From assembly GCF_000730385.1 (NCBI RefSeq), contig NZ_CP008849.1, positions 620,001 through 684,000 of the forward strand: a stretch of DNA of 64,000 nt, in the 5' to 3' direction. The position numbers were made by a program, and so were the translations under genes. The stretch is from Alteromonas australica (lineage in GTDB: Bacteria > Pseudomonadota > Gammaproteobacteria > Enterobacterales > Alteromonadaceae). The notes below the pieces were generated by a model. The model was given only the letters and a program-made list of their open reading frames with translations. It was not told the DNA's origin and made no database searches. This document shows, piece by piece, positions 35,209-45,836 of this stretch (positions are counted from its first letter, which is position 1; every line of letters starts with the position of its first letter).

Positions 35209-35226
35209 AGGGCGGCTAGCCGCCCT
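35209..35226 (-). terminator. Terminator after the TIGR03545 gene
   Basis: AGGGCGGC-TA-GCCGCCCT hairpin followed on the - strand by TACTTATTC. It separates the TIGR03545 gene from ftsB. Confidence 0.65.
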
Positions 35227-35273
35227 CTCATGTGTTGTATTATGCCGCGAAGCGGCGCTGAGTCAAAGGTGCT

Positions 35274-36989
35274 TTACTCCCCTTGACCGAATTTGCCCTT
35301 TAATTTATCAAATAGCTTGTTCTTCTGTTGCTCTACCACACTGTTTAATTGGGTTTGCAACAAGGCTTGCAATGCTTCGCTGTCGCCTTGGGCTGCACTC
35401 AGCATACTGTTCACGTCGACCAACTCACCAGATAAAAGCGACTGCTCGTTACTTATCATGCTGTTAAGTTTATTGTTAAGTTCGTCCAGTTTATCTTGCT
35501 GGGAGGCCGTTAACTGAGACAGTGCTGCTTGCGCAAGCTTGTTGTCTAAGTCTGACTTTATATTAAAGTTAGGGTTTGAAAGTGTACCATCAAGAAGCAT
35601 GGTCATACTTAGGCTGCTTAATGATTGGAGTGCATTGGCAATAGCGCTAGTGACATCACTGCTGCCGGTTGCTTCCATCACAAGGTCTTGCAAGTCAACA
35701 TCGCCGGTGCCGGTTAAGGTGTTGTCAGTCACCTTCATCGACCCTGTGGTGGTCATCAATGCCGAGGTTAAAACCGCGTCGAGCGTGTCGTTTCCACTAA
35801 AAGCCACATTCGACATATTGACGCCCGCTAAAGACCACACTTGGCTAGCATCGACTCCGCTACTATCTATCCAAAATTCACCGCTAGAGGTAAACGATTT
35901 TAGTAAGTCTCCTGCTGCTTCAATGCTAAAGGTGGTGGGGTTACCAAATACTTCGTGAACATTGGTGATGTTATTCCATTTGCTGGTGATAGCCTCGTTT
36001 TGCCAAAGTACAGAGACATTGGCTTCTTTCACTAAAATAGAGGGAATTTCGGTAGGCGCTTCACTTTTTTCTTCCCCTTGAATAAGGGGCATGACAATTT
36101 GCATCGCCGACATCAAGTACTCTGTGTATTCCGCCGCTTTATCGCCAAACACAAAATAGGTAACTTGTGACAGTGCGGCTTGATCGCCAGCAATCACGCC
36201 TTTAAGCAAAGCATAATCTTCTTGAGGCGCTGATTTAAGCGCGCTAATGGCTTCCGTTAACTCACGCTTTGCGTTTGAGGCTTTGCTAGTAAAGTCGGCA
36301 ATGCGCGCGCGGTCGGCAGACATTTCTTCTTTTAACTGGCCAAACGCTGACTTAGCCTGAAGCAACGCTTGAGGGTCCTGGTAGTTAGTTTCTTTCAGCT
36401 GCGTGACTTGTGTTTTGTAGTAGTCGATTCGCGATTTATCAGGCAAATTACCATAATCTGTCTTGAGGCCTTCACCATAGGTTTCATAGGCAGCTTTGGC
36501 GTTCTCGATAGCGGCAGTGGTTTTCAATGGATTCCGTTCAAGGAGTTCGTCCACACTAGGAACGGCTTCTTGTGCTTTACTTTTTATTTCGTCAAAGGAC
36601 AGTGAACGCTCAGGTACACGATATACTTCGCCAGTGGAGGCGCGCTCCGTATCAAATTGCACATCTAATAAATTGAGTTCATTAACAATAACTTCATCGT
36701 CAAGCAGGGGAGCTAAAGCCACATCGGCGTTCGCCTCTCCAACCAGAACTTGGTTGTGTGTGGGTTTGGTGGGGTTGGTTAGTGCAATCCCTTTTAAGGT
36801 GACAGTGGTAGGAAATAATGAGTGATCAAACTCTGCAATATTAACTTCCGCCCCATAGGATTCACCCAGTTTAGACTCTAAAACTAATTTAATAATGGTG
36901 TTGGCGAATAAAAAATACACCAAGAAAAGCACCACAAAAAAGCCGACCACCCACAGTAATATCGACTTGCCTTTAGCCTTGCTACTCAT
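35274..36989 (-). CDS. TIGR03545 family membrane-anchored protein
   Basis: The 571-residue product has one N-terminal membrane helix (ILLWVVGFFVVLFLVYFLFA) and a large periplasmic part. The start of that part (GESYGAEVNIAEFDHSLFPT, then TVTLKGIALTNP) looks like the AsmA-like lipid-transport fold, and the middle holds long coiled coil (about residues 150-250) and a C-terminal QLTASQQDKLDELNNKLNSM segment. It fits the TIGR03545 uncharacterised family, found next to ftsB in marine gammaproteobacteria. A role in lipid movement or envelope upkeep is an inference. Confidence 0.82.
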   Translation of the reverse strand: MSSKAKGKSILLWVVGFFVVLFLVYFLFANTIIKLVLESKLGESYGAEVNIAEFDHSLFPTTVTLKGIALTNPTKPTHNQVLVGEANADVALAPLLDDEVIVNELNLLDVQFDTERASTGEVYRVPERSLSFDEIKSKAQEAVPSVDELLERNPLKTTAAIENAKAAYETYGEGLKTDYGNLPDKSRIDYYKTQVTQLKETNYQDPQALLQAKSAFGQLKEEMSADRARIADFTSKASNAKRELTEAISALKSAPQEDYALLKGVIAGDQAALSQVTYFVFGDKAAEYTEYLMSAMQIVMPLIQGEEKSEAPTEIPSILVKEANVSVLWQNEAITSKWNNITNVHEVFGNPTTFSIEAAGDLLKSFTSSGEFWIDSSGVDASQVWSLAGVNMSNVAFSGNDTLDAVLTSALMTTTGSMKVTDNTLTGTGDVDLQDLVMEATGSSDVTSAIANALQSLSSLSMTMLLDGTLSNPNFNIKSDLDNKLAQAALSQLTASQQDKLDELNNKLNSMISNEQSLLSGELVDVNSMLSAAQGDSEALQALLQTQLNSVVEQQKNKLFDKLKGKFGQGE

Positions 36990-37077
36990 TTTCCACTCCT
37001 TGATTTTGCTTAGCCTGCGTTTTCGTGATTCAGTGTAAATCAGTCATACGCAGACTTCCATACATACTAAGTAGCAG

Positions 37078-38700
37078 TTAGAGTTTAAATTTATTCGCAA
37101 TATCCATTATCGCTACACAGCTTTCTTTCAGCGCTAAACTCGCTTTTGCGAGGTCATCAGCGGTTCGTAAGCTGCTATCGGCTGCCCCTGAAAGCGCGTT
37201 TATACGTATGTTCGCTTCATTGGCTGCTTCAGCTTGTTGCTCAGTGGCTCGGGCAATTTCACTGCTCATGCCTGAAATGTCGGTCATTAATCTGTCAGCC
37301 TCTTTTAGACTTTGATTGGCCTGCGTTGCATTTTCCACCGTTTTAACCGATGCCGATTGGCTAACATGCACCGCGTCAACGGCACTTTTGGCATTACTTT
37401 GCAGCTTTTCTATCATCGCTTGTATTTCATCGGTACTTTGACCTGTTCGACTAGCAAGGGTACGCACTTCGTCTGCCACCACCGCAAACCCTCTTCCTTG
37501 TTCACCCGCACGGGCAGCTTCAATGGCAGCATTAAGGGCCAGTAAGTTTGTTTGCTCTGCAATGCCACGTATCACATCAAGTACAGCGCCAATGCTTTGT
37601 GATTGTTCGGCTAATGCCGTCACCACGCTACTAACACTTTCAATGTCAGAGGTGAGTGAACGAATGTCGGTCACTGTGTGCTCCACAACCGTAGCACCAT
37701 CTTGGACATTCGTACGCGCGCTAACGGTACTTTTTTCAGCAGCGTCAGCGTTGTTGCTCACGTCGTGAATTTGGGTCGTCATTTGCTCCATGGCCGCCGC
37801 CACTTGCAACATGTTTTCGTTTTGATCGTGCGCTTGAGCGTTGCTGTCGTCACTCACGCTTTTTACTTTCTCGGCTTGTTCAGTGAGGGCGGCAATGTTG
37901 TCTCTAATGCCTATAAGCGATTGGCGCATTTTGTCTGTGTACTGATTAAAGTAGCGTGCCAGACGCGTTATTTCATCTTGCCCTTTTTCGGGTAGCGAGC
38001 GAGTTAAATCGCCCTCACCACTGGCGATATCTTTCATGCGCTCTGCGATTTCCTGCACAGGCTTAACAATGCTGCCTCCTATGATGTAAATCAGCAGAAT
38101 CACCAACGCCACACTGATCACGCAAAAAATAATAATGATGTTTCTTAAATGCGCATATTCTTCTTCTAAATGCGTTAAATAAATGCCTGAGCCTATTGTC
38201 CACCCCCAAGGCTTGAAGGCCTTGACGTAAGAAATTTTATCCGTAGGCGTATCTTCGCCGGGTAGCGGCCAGACGTAATCCACAAAGCCTTCGCCCTTCT
38301 GCTTGGCTGTTTGTGCCATTTCAACAAAAAACGCTTTGCCATTCCCGTCTTTAAAGGTGCGAAGATCTCTGCCATCTAATGCCGGCTTTATAGGGTGCAT
38401 CACCATGCTAGGTGTTGCATCTTGAATCCAGTAATAATTACTGTTGTCATAACGCAGCGCTTTGACTGCTTCTAACGCTTGTGACTTTGCTTGTTGCGCA
38501 TCGATATCCGTTCTATCTGCATAATGGCCTAATAATGTATGAACCACCTCAACGAGGTGTTTGTTTTCTTCATAAGATTTGTCTTTTAAGGCTTGATAGT
38601 GTCGATTTAATACAACCCCAGTGAGAAGCAAAAAGAGCAGCCCAATAAGCACGGCAATAATGCCTAGTCGTTGAATCAAACTAAAGTTTCTTAACCACAT
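37078..38700 (-). CDS. Methyl-accepting chemotaxis protein with single Cache domain
   Basis: The 540-residue chemoreceptor has a first membrane helix ([20 protein letters not shown]), a periplasmic sCache domain ([36 protein letters not shown], about residues 55-180), a second helix ([20 protein letters not shown]), a HAMP domain and a cytoplasmic signalling hairpin with [20 protein letters not shown]. Ligand is unknown; sCache receptors often sense small organic acids. The start at 38700 (ATG) is favoured over the GTG three codons upstream. It is a single gene. Confidence 0.94.
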   Translation of the reverse strand: MWLRNFSLIQRLGIIAVLIGLLFLLLTGVVLNRHYQALKDKSYEENKHLVEVVHTLLGHYADRTDIDAQQAKSQALEAVKALRYDNSNYYWIQDATPSMVMHPIKPALDGRDLRTFKDGNGKAFFVEMAQTAKQKGEGFVDYVWPLPGEDTPTDKISYVKAFKPWGWTIGSGIYLTHLEEEYAHLRNIIIIFCVISVALVILLIYIIGGSIVKPVQEIAERMKDIASGEGDLTRSLPEKGQDEITRLARYFNQYTDKMRQSLIGIRDNIAALTEQAEKVKSVSDDSNAQAHDQNENMLQVAAAMEQMTTQIHDVSNNADAAEKSTVSARTNVQDGATVVEHTVTDIRSLTSDIESVSSVVTALAEQSQSIGAVLDVIRGIAEQTNLLALNAAIEAARAGEQGRGFAVVADEVRTLASRTGQSTDEIQAMIEKLQSNAKSAVDAVHVSQSASVKTVENATQANQSLKEADRLMTDISGMSSEIARATEQQAEAANEANIRINALSGAADSSLRTADDLAKASLALKESCVAIMDIANKFKL

Positions 38701-39133
38701 AATTAACACCCATTTTTTTCGTTTTATAAGTGTAGTCTTAATCTCGTATTTAAAAAGAGATAAAACATTTTATTAACATTTAGTGTGCGCCTTTTTTTGT
38801 GTGAAGGTAATAAGACGATAGACTTACTTTGCCCAGTGATAAGAAAGCGTAAACCTGTGGAAGCTGACGGGGAATTAGCGGTATTTAAAGAGATTGTCTT
38901 GGGTGGTAGAAAAAGTTGACAGCAGAGGCTTTTCACATAGGAAGTTTGTGCTAGTATCCGCGCAAATTAAAAGGTACCGTGATCTTCATCCTTTAGTCTA
39001 AAGTTTAAAGAACACAGGCGAATAAAAGCAAAGTGAAAGCTTTGCTAGCAAAACAGCGTGTTTCGCGATGAAAGAACCAAAGGTTTTCTTGACGAAACGC
39101 TTTTATTACAGCTATTTCTACGAAAGGGTTGCA
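38701..39133. other. Gene-free region before putA
   Basis: No gene is seen in 433 bp. A possible promoter (TTTTCA, 16 bp, TAGTAT at 38952..38957) is on the + strand, which would give a leader of about 175 nt before the putA start. No palindromic operator was found by eye. Confidence 0.4.
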
Positions 39134-42100
39134 ATGCTCACTAACGACACACTTCATACAACATCTCCTCTGCGCCAGCGCATTCGTGACTACTATCGCA
39201 TTAGCGAGTCAGTGGCCGTGGATCAAATTCTTCCTATTGCCGAAGTAAACCCTCGGGCGCGAAGTCGAGCTTGGGAACGAGCCAGAAAAATGGTGCTGCA
39301 AATTCGCCGTGAGCAAGAAGGGCACGGTGGTGTTGACGCGCTGTTGAATGAGTACTCATTGTCTACCGCCGAAGGGGTGGTATTGATGTGTTTGGCCGAA
39401 GCACTATTGCGTGTGCCAGACCGCGAAACACAAGATGAGTTAATTCGAGACAAATTGTCCAAAGGTCAGTGGACGCCGCATTTGGGGAATTCTGATTCAC
39501 TATTTGTTAACGCATCTGCCTGGGGGCTCTTATTCACCGGCAACATGGTGAACTATGCAGATAAGCGTAAGCAAGAACAGTTTGGGTTGTTGAAAAAAAC
39601 CTTGGGCCGCTTGGGTGAACCCGTTATTCGCCGTGCCATGAATATTGCCATGCGGGTGATGGGGCGTCAGTTTGTCATGGGTGAAACCATTGAAGATGCG
39701 GTAGACAGAGCCAAAGACAAAGAAACCAAGGGTTACGTTTACTCATACGATATGTTGGGTGAAGGTGCTCGTACTATGGGTGACGCCGACCGGTACTATG
39801 ATGCCTACGTAAAAGCCATAAAGGTGATTGGGAAAGCGGCGAATGGTCGCGGGCCGAAACGCTCGCCAGGTATTTCCGTTAAATTATCGGCGATTCATCC
39901 ACGCTTTGAGTTCTCTCATCGTGAACGCGCCATGGAGGAAATTCCACCGCGCCTTAAAGCCTTATGTCTTATGGCGAAAGAATACGATATTGGCCTTACC
40001 GTGGATGCGGAAGAAGCCGACCGTCTTGAGTTATCTCTGGACATTATTGAAGCCGTCTTTCGCGATAATGAGCTAAACGGTTGGACCGGCTTTGGCCTTG
40101 CCGTGCAGGCATACCAAAAACGCGCCATTCATGTTATCGAGCACCTGCGAGATTTAACCTTAGAGGTGGGCCGACCATTAATGGTTCGCTTGGTGAAAGG
40201 CGCGTATTGGGATACTGAGATAAAAATGACCCAGCAAGCAGGGTTAGAGGAATTCCCGGTGTTTACCCGCAAGTCATCCACTGATGTATCTTATCACGCG
40301 TGTGCCAACCGACTGCTTGAATATCGCGATACTATTTATCCGCAATTTGCTACCCATAATGCGTATACCGCTTCAGTCATTGTTGAATTAGCAGGGGATG
40401 ACAAAGAAGGATTTGAGTTCCAGTGTTTACACGGCATGGGCGACACCCTCTACGATCAAGTGGTGACAGAAGACAAAATTCAGTGCCGAGTTTATGCCCC
40501 CGTGGGAGAGCATGAAGACCTCTTGGCCTATTTGGTTCGACGTTTACTGGAAAATGGGGCGAATTCATCATTTGTTAATGCCATTGTTGATGATGAAAAA
40601 CCGGTTGAAGCACTACTGGAAGACCCGGTAGAAAAAACCCAACGTTTGAAGGTTCGTTATAACAAGTTGATTAAAACGCCCCGTGGTCTGTATGCACCAG
40701 AGCGCGACAACTCAAGAGGACTGGACCTTACCGATACCAATGCGGTCACTGCCCTTAAACACGAACTAGAACGCTGGCAAGAGTACTACAAAGTGACCGA
40801 CTGCGTGCCTGAAGGTGCCACGCCGGTGTTAAACCCAACCGATAAAAATGATGTGGTGGGCTATCACTATTACGCCAAGCCAGATGATATGCGTCAAGCT
40901 CTTGATGAAGCGCAATCTGGCTTTGAAGCTTGGTCTAAAAGGGATGTGGCCGAGCGAGCAGAAATCTTAAATCGTACCGCCGATGCCTTAGAGCGTCACA
41001 TGGCAGAGCTTATTGCCATTTGTATGCGTGAAGCGGGCAAGGTTGCACAAGACAGCATAGATGAAGTGCGTGAAGCTGTAGATTTCTGTCGCTACTATGC
41101 GGTGCGTGCTCAGGAAATAGCAGAAGATCAGCGTTTGCTACCTCGCGGGGTGGTGTTGTGTATTAGTCCGTGGAACTTCCCATTAGCCATATTCTTAGGC
41201 CAGGTGTCAGCTGCGTTAGTCACAGGCAACACGGTTATTGCAAAACCTGCAGAGCAAACAAGCATGATTGCCCAGCGGGCGGTGGACATTATGCACTCGG
41301 TGGGTTTACCGGAAGATGCGCTTAAATTGATTATTTCTCCCGGAAAAGAAGTGGGCGAAACCTTGTTACCTGATGAGCGTATTAAAGCGGTTATGTTTAC
41401 CGGCTCTACGCAAACCGGCACCTTAATTTCTCAGGTGTTGGCAGAGCGTGGCGGGGAGCAAGTCCCGTTGATTGCCGAAACCGGCGGGCAAAACTGTATG
41501 ATTGTTGATTCAACAGCGCTGCCTGAACAAGTGGTTGATGACGTTATTCATTCTGGTTTCCAAAGCGCGGGTCAACGCTGTTCCGCGTTGCGTGTTTTGT
41601 TTGTTCAAGAAGATATTGCTGATGATCTCACCGAAATGCTCATTGGTGCAATGAAAGAGCTGACGGTGGGTGACCCGACTCAATTGGCCACCGATGTGGG
41701 CCCGGTAATTGATGAAAAAGCATTGAAGAGCCTGACCGATCACCAAGCCTTTATGGAAGACAAAGGCACCTTGCTCTACCGCAATGAAATGCCAGCTGGT
41801 GCAGAGAAGGGCACCTTCTTTGCGCCAACGCTTTATCAAATTGACAACATACAGGTACTTGAAAAAGAGGTGTTTGGCCCTGTTGTTCATATTATTCGCT
41901 TCAAGTCGAAAGAGCTCGACAATGTGCTTGAGCAAATTAACGGCACAGGTTATGGACTGACCATGGGAATTCATTCTCGTATTGAAGAGCGCGCTAATGA
42001 ATTAGCCGCGAAAAGCCGTGCGGGTAATGTGTATATTAACCGCAATATGATTGGTGCCATTGTGGGTGTGCAACCATTCGGTGGACGAGGCCTTTCTGGC

Positions 42101-42931
42101 ACTGGGCCGAAAGCGGGTGGCCCTAATTATCTGCCACGCTTAATGATGGAGCGAGCGACACCTAAGCCGTCACATATTGATGATATCGATACTACCGATA
42201 CGGCACTTGTAGGTGATGAAAAGATTGCTGAGCGGGCGCACATCATGATGGACAGAGCTAAATCGGTAGAAGCTCAATGGCGTCATACCGCACTAAATGA
42301 TCGCATTTCAATGGTGCGTCAGTTGCTTGCTAAGATAGCCAAGGTCGATATTGTTGATGAGTTGGCAGACGATTTAAATCGTACCCTTGCCACAGCCCGT
42401 CAACAACTTACCAGTGTAGAGCGTAGGTTAGCAAAACCACAGACATTACCCGGTCCAACAGGTGAGTCGAATAAGCTATATCTAGAGCCCCGAGGTATAT
42501 TGGTATGTTTTGCCGACAAAGAAGTCACGTTTGAATATTGGTTACTTTCTATTGTGACGGCGCTTTCTACAGGGAACCCTGTGGTGTCGGTAGTATCGGA
42601 AATCTTCTACGACGAAGCGGTGGAAATTCAGAACAAGTTTGAAGCCACTGGCGCACCGAAAGGGCTGTTCCAAGTCGCTCGTCTAGCTCATCTAGATACG
42701 TTATTAATGGACGAAGACTTGTCTGGGGTAGTGGTGGACTCTAGCACGGAAAGAACGGCGCGTATCACGGCAATGTTGTCTTCCCGTGAAGGCGCCATTT
42801 TACCTGTTATTACTGCTGAATATAACGACAATCTTATTCAGCGATTAATGACCGAGAAAACCATCAGTATTGATACTACTGCATCCGGTGGTAATACATC
42901 ATTGATGACCCTAGTCGAAGACGATGAATAA
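39134..42931 (+). CDS. putA: Bifunctional proline dehydrogenase / P5C dehydrogenase PutA
   Basis: The 1265-residue enzyme oxidises proline to glutamate. The FAD-linked proline dehydrogenase barrel occupies about residues 150-500 (PGISVKLSAIHPRFEF, RLVKGAYWDTEIK). The aldehyde dehydrogenase part shows GGQNCMIVDSTALPEQVVDD with AET before it, and the active Cys in FQSAGQRCSALRVLF. A C-terminal pseudo-dehydrogenase domain follows. The N-terminus (MLTNDTLHTTSPLRQ) has no RHH DNA-binding domain, so it is probably not an autorepressor like E. coli PutA. The start at 39134 has AAGGG upstream. Confidence 0.96.
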   Translation: MLTNDTLHTTSPLRQRIRDYYRISESVAVDQILPIAEVNPRARSRAWERARKMVLQIRREQEGHGGVDALLNEYSLSTAEGVVLMCLAEALLRVPDRETQDELIRDKLSKGQWTPHLGNSDSLFVNASAWGLLFTGNMVNYADKRKQEQFGLLKKTLGRLGEPVIRRAMNIAMRVMGRQFVMGETIEDAVDRAKDKETKGYVYSYDMLGEGARTMGDADRYYDAYVKAIKVIGKAANGRGPKRSPGISVKLSAIHPRFEFSHRERAMEEIPPRLKALCLMAKEYDIGLTVDAEEADRLELSLDIIEAVFRDNELNGWTGFGLAVQAYQKRAIHVIEHLRDLTLEVGRPLMVRLVKGAYWDTEIKMTQQAGLEEFPVFTRKSSTDVSYHACANRLLEYRDTIYPQFATHNAYTASVIVELAGDDKEGFEFQCLHGMGDTLYDQVVTEDKIQCRVYAPVGEHEDLLAYLVRRLLENGANSSFVNAIVDDEKPVEALLEDPVEKTQRLKVRYNKLIKTPRGLYAPERDNSRGLDLTDTNAVTALKHELERWQEYYKVTDCVPEGATPVLNPTDKNDVVGYHYYAKPDDMRQALDEAQSGFEAWSKRDVAERAEILNRTADALERHMAELIAICMREAGKVAQDSIDEVREAVDFCRYYAVRAQEIAEDQRLLPRGVVLCISPWNFPLAIFLGQVSAALVTGNTVIAKPAEQTSMIAQRAVDIMHSVGLPEDALKLIISPGKEVGETLLPDERIKAVMFTGSTQTGTLISQVLAERGGEQVPLIAETGGQNCMIVDSTALPEQVVDDVIHSGFQSAGQRCSALRVLFVQEDIADDLTEMLIGAMKELTVGDPTQLATDVGPVIDEKALKSLTDHQAFMEDKGTLLYRNEMPAGAEKGTFFAPTLYQIDNIQVLEKEVFGPVVHIIRFKSKELDNVLEQINGTGYGLTMGIHSRIEERANELAAKSRAGNVYINRNMIGAIVGVQPFGGRGLSGTGPKAGGPNYLPRLMMERATPKPSHIDDIDTTDTALVGDEKIAERAHIMMDRAKSVEAQWRHTALNDRISMVRQLLAKIAKVDIVDELADDLNRTLATARQQLTSVERRLAKPQTLPGPTGESNKLYLEPRGILVCFADKEVTFEYWLLSIVTALSTGNPVVSVVSEIFYDEAVEIQNKFEATGAPKGLFQVARLAHLDTLLMDEDLSGVVVDSSTERTARITAMLSSREGAILPVITAEYNDNLIQRLMTEKTISIDTTASGGNTSLMTLVEDDE

Positions 42932-42961
42932 TCTCCATTAGCGTTGTGTACGCCGCTAAAT

Positions 42962-42993
42962 AAAAAATACCAGCCTTTGTGCTGGTATTTTTT
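42962..42993 (+). terminator. Terminator after putA
   Basis: AAAAAATACCAGC-CTTTGT-GCTGGTATTTTTTT: a perfect hairpin with A- and T-tracts. Confidence 0.88.
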
Positions 42994-43092
42994 TGCCTTA
43001 ACCCTTCCTTAACCTTGGCTTTGAAATAATACCTCCATATAAGCGGCATTGTTTGTCGCGGTGCACCGATAAGGGCAGTATGGGAAAGGTAA

Positions 43093-44484
43093 ATGATTAA
43101 AACGAAACAAACAGCATGCGCCATAGCACTGAGTTTGCTATTAGGTGCATGTGCCAATGTGGGTGACAAATCACTTAGCGAATCTGCAAAGACAATCACC
43201 GGCAATAAAGTGGCTTGGCAGCCTCTTACCCGTGATGACAAAACGCCTGCCGCGGCAATTACCGCAAGCAAGCTTACCGATCTCATTGATGTGTCTGGCA
43301 TAGAGCACCTGTCTGACTTCATTGATGAAGCGCTAAGTCACAACCCCAGTTTGCAGCAAACACTGATTACTCTGCGACAAGCGCAGGTGGCCATTAAAAG
43401 TACTGAGTCTCAAGACAATCTTAATATAGACGCCAGCTTAAGTGGCGCTAAAGGTGAGCAATCTGACACGAGTTTTACCGGTAGCTTATCGGTTAGCTGG
43501 GAGCTAGATTTATGGCAGAAAATTGCTGATGGTGTCACCGCGGCTAACTTAGATGCTGCGAGCGCGCGGGCGAGTTATCAGTCGGCCAGAGATAGCTTAG
43601 CTGCCAGTGTAATTCGAAGCTATATAGAGGTTATCACTCAACAGAATCTGCTTGCGATTGAACGTCAGCGCCTGCAAGTATTAGAGAACCAAGAAGCCAT
43701 AATTTTAACCCGTTACAGAACAGGGTTAGGAGATTTGGATGATTTGGATACCGCAAGAACGAGCAGTGCAAGTACCCGTGCTACCATTGCTCAGTACGAA
43801 TACGCTTTAGCGGCATCCAAGCGCACACTAGCGGTGTTGCTGGGTCGCCAAGAGCAGTCGCTACCTGAATTGCATTCAAATGTGTCCTATCCAGACGTAC
43901 TTGTACCTTTAACGTCTGTTCCCGATCAAGACTTGGCACGACGCCCCGACCTGCAAGCCGCTTACTTTACGATCAAAGCTTCAGAATACAATGTCGATGT
44001 CGCTTACAAAGCCTTGTTACCTAGCATTAATCTATCTGCGGCATTAACCGACACAGCGAGCTCTGCTTCTGACGCCTTATTCACGAACCCTTTGTGGAGT
44101 TTGTTAGGCCAGATTACCGCGCCACTTTTTCAGGGGGGGGAATTAAGAGCGCAAGTAGATACGGCCGAGCTAAATGCATTGACTGCGTGGTGGCAATACA
44201 AAGAAACCCTACTTAATGCGGTTCAAGAAACCCAAGATGCCATAGACAACGAGCGTACCCTAACGGCACGTATTCGCTTTACTGCAGAGGCAATTGACAA
44301 TGCGCAAAGAAGTGTCCAGAGCACCTCTGGTGATTACCGTCAGGGGCTCGCTGACATTCTTGACTTGCTGTCTGTTTACAACACCCGCTTTGATTTGCAA
44401 GCGCAACAGGTTGAGTTGCGTGCATCACAACTTCAAAATCGTATCGACTTAGGCCTTGCTTTGGGCCTTGGAGTGTCTCAATGA
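43093..44484 (+). CDS. TolC/OprM-type outer membrane efflux lipoprotein
   Basis: The 463-residue lipoprotein (lipobox LLLGAC, Cys19) is the outer membrane channel of the pump encoded here. It shows two OEP repeats with long coiled coils (NPSLQQTLITLRQAQVAIKS; ARRPDLQAAYFTIKASEYNV) and the typical VSWELDLWQKI and LLGQITAPLFQGGELRAQ strands of the barrel. Overlap with the next gene by 4 bp (ATGA) shows one operon. Confidence 0.9.
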   Translation: MIKTKQTACAIALSLLLGACANVGDKSLSESAKTITGNKVAWQPLTRDDKTPAAAITASKLTDLIDVSGIEHLSDFIDEALSHNPSLQQTLITLRQAQVAIKSTESQDNLNIDASLSGAKGEQSDTSFTGSLSVSWELDLWQKIADGVTAANLDAASARASYQSARDSLAASVIRSYIEVITQQNLLAIERQRLQVLENQEAIILTRYRTGLGDLDDLDTARTSSASTRATIAQYEYALAASKRTLAVLLGRQEQSLPELHSNVSYPDVLVPLTSVPDQDLARRPDLQAAYFTIKASEYNVDVAYKALLPSINLSAALTDTASSASDALFTNPLWSLLGQITAPLFQGGELRAQVDTAELNALTAWWQYKETLLNAVQETQDAIDNERTLTARIRFTAEAIDNAQRSVQSTSGDYRQGLADILDLLSVYNTRFDLQAQQVELRASQLQNRIDLGLALGLGVSQ

Positions 44485-45836
44485 AAAACAAGAAAGTTAT
44501 CGTTACCCTTTTAGCGGCAGCCTGCATTGCGTTGGCTATTGTTTATACCATGATGAACATGGGCGGTGGACGCCAAGGGATGCCATCTAGTGCCGGAAAT
44601 AAAGCCCAAGCCAATAGTGTGCCTGTAGATAAACAGGTAAATGAAAAACCAGATACGCCTCGCGGAATGAATAAAAATGCTGCGTTTGCGCCAGCCCAAG
44701 GTGAAAGGCCTGCAAATGGAATGCGTGGCGTGGGCCCAAGGGCCGGAATGCGAAAAAGCAATGCCACAGAAACGAGTAACAGTAACTTGGCTCAGGTGGG
44801 GGTTTTCGCAGTACAAACCTCGTCCTATAAAGCGTCGGTAAAAGGGTACGGCGAAGTGATGCCTATAGATGCGCTCACCTTGGTGGCGCAAGTCAGTGGC
44901 CGTATTACTCAGCTTTCCGATACATTTCAAACCGGTGCTGTAGTGAAAAAAGGTGAGGTATTAGCCTTTATTGATGATACCGATTATGTCGAAGCATTAA
45001 GTAGCGCTAAAACTGATTATGAAAGTGCCGTGGTGGCTTTGGAAGAAGAGCGTTTACAAGGTGTTCAAGCATTAGATGAATGGCAGCGTTCTGGCTTAGA
45101 AGGCGAACCCGCGTCAGCGCTAGTGTTGCGACAACCTCAATTAAAAGCGGCGCAAGCAAGTTTAGATGAGGCTAAGCAGGTACTGGAAACAGCGAAGCGA
45201 GATTTGGCATTCACTGAGATAACGGCACCTTTTGATGCGCTCGTGGTGACCCGGGATGTTTCTTTGGGGAGCTATGTTCAGTCTGGTGAAACGGTTGCTA
45301 CATTGTATTCGCTAAACACAGCTGAAATTGCCGTTGCACTATCGCCAAGTCAATGGGCACAACTGCCCAATTTTACTGCCGGTGAATCTTTAGATTGGCC
45401 TGTAACGATTGCCGATTCAGCTACCGACAATCATTGGACAGCCGTGGTCTCACGGGCTGAATTACATCAAGACGCCAGTACGCGCCAGCGTAATGCTGTG
45501 GTTACCGTAAACGACCCTTTGATGCAGCCTGTACCGTTAACATTTGGCAGTTTTGTTAGTGCAGAAATTGAAGGTCGCACGCTGGACAATGTGTGGAAAA
45601 TTCCGGCGTCTTCGGTATCCCAAAAACAAGAAGTGTGGTTGGTTGAACCCGATACTGGGTTATTGAAAAAATTTACCCCTGAGGTGTTGTTTGAACGGGA
45701 TGGGTTTGCCTTTATTACGCCGTACAACAATGCATTACGGGCACTAGTTGTGGCTCGGCCGTTAAACAGCTATTTAGAAAATACTGCCGTGGCCCCTGTG
45801 GTTGAAGGACGTACGGGAGGGGTAGGTCATGACTAA
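44481..45836 (+). CDS. RND periplasmic adaptor (membrane fusion protein) with Met-rich linker
   Basis: The 451-residue adaptor has an N-terminal membrane helix (KVIVTLLAAACIALAIVY), then a low-complexity linker rich in Met, Gly, Asn and Pro (about residues 28-90), then a standard lipoyl/beta-barrel adaptor body (PIDALTLVAQVSGRITQLSD, TAKRDLAFTEITAPFDALVV). It links the pump to the outer membrane channel. The linker is longer than in usual adaptors. It overlaps the next gene by 8 bp. Confidence 0.9.
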   Translation: MKNKKVIVTLLAAACIALAIVYTMMNMGGGRQGMPSSAGNKAQANSVPVDKQVNEKPDTPRGMNKNAAFAPAQGERPANGMRGVGPRAGMRKSNATETSNSNLAQVGVFAVQTSSYKASVKGYGEVMPIDALTLVAQVSGRITQLSDTFQTGAVVKKGEVLAFIDDTDYVEALSSAKTDYESAVVALEEERLQGVQALDEWQRSGLEGEPASALVLRQPQLKAAQASLDEAKQVLETAKRDLAFTEITAPFDALVVTRDVSLGSYVQSGETVATLYSLNTAEIAVALSPSQWAQLPNFTAGESLDWPVTIADSATDNHWTAVVSRAELHQDASTRQRNAVVTVNDPLMQPVPLTFGSFVSAEIEGRTLDNVWKIPASSVSQKQEVWLVEPDTGLLKKFTPEVLFERDGFAFITPYNNALRALVVARPLNSYLENTAVAPVVEGRTGGVGHD

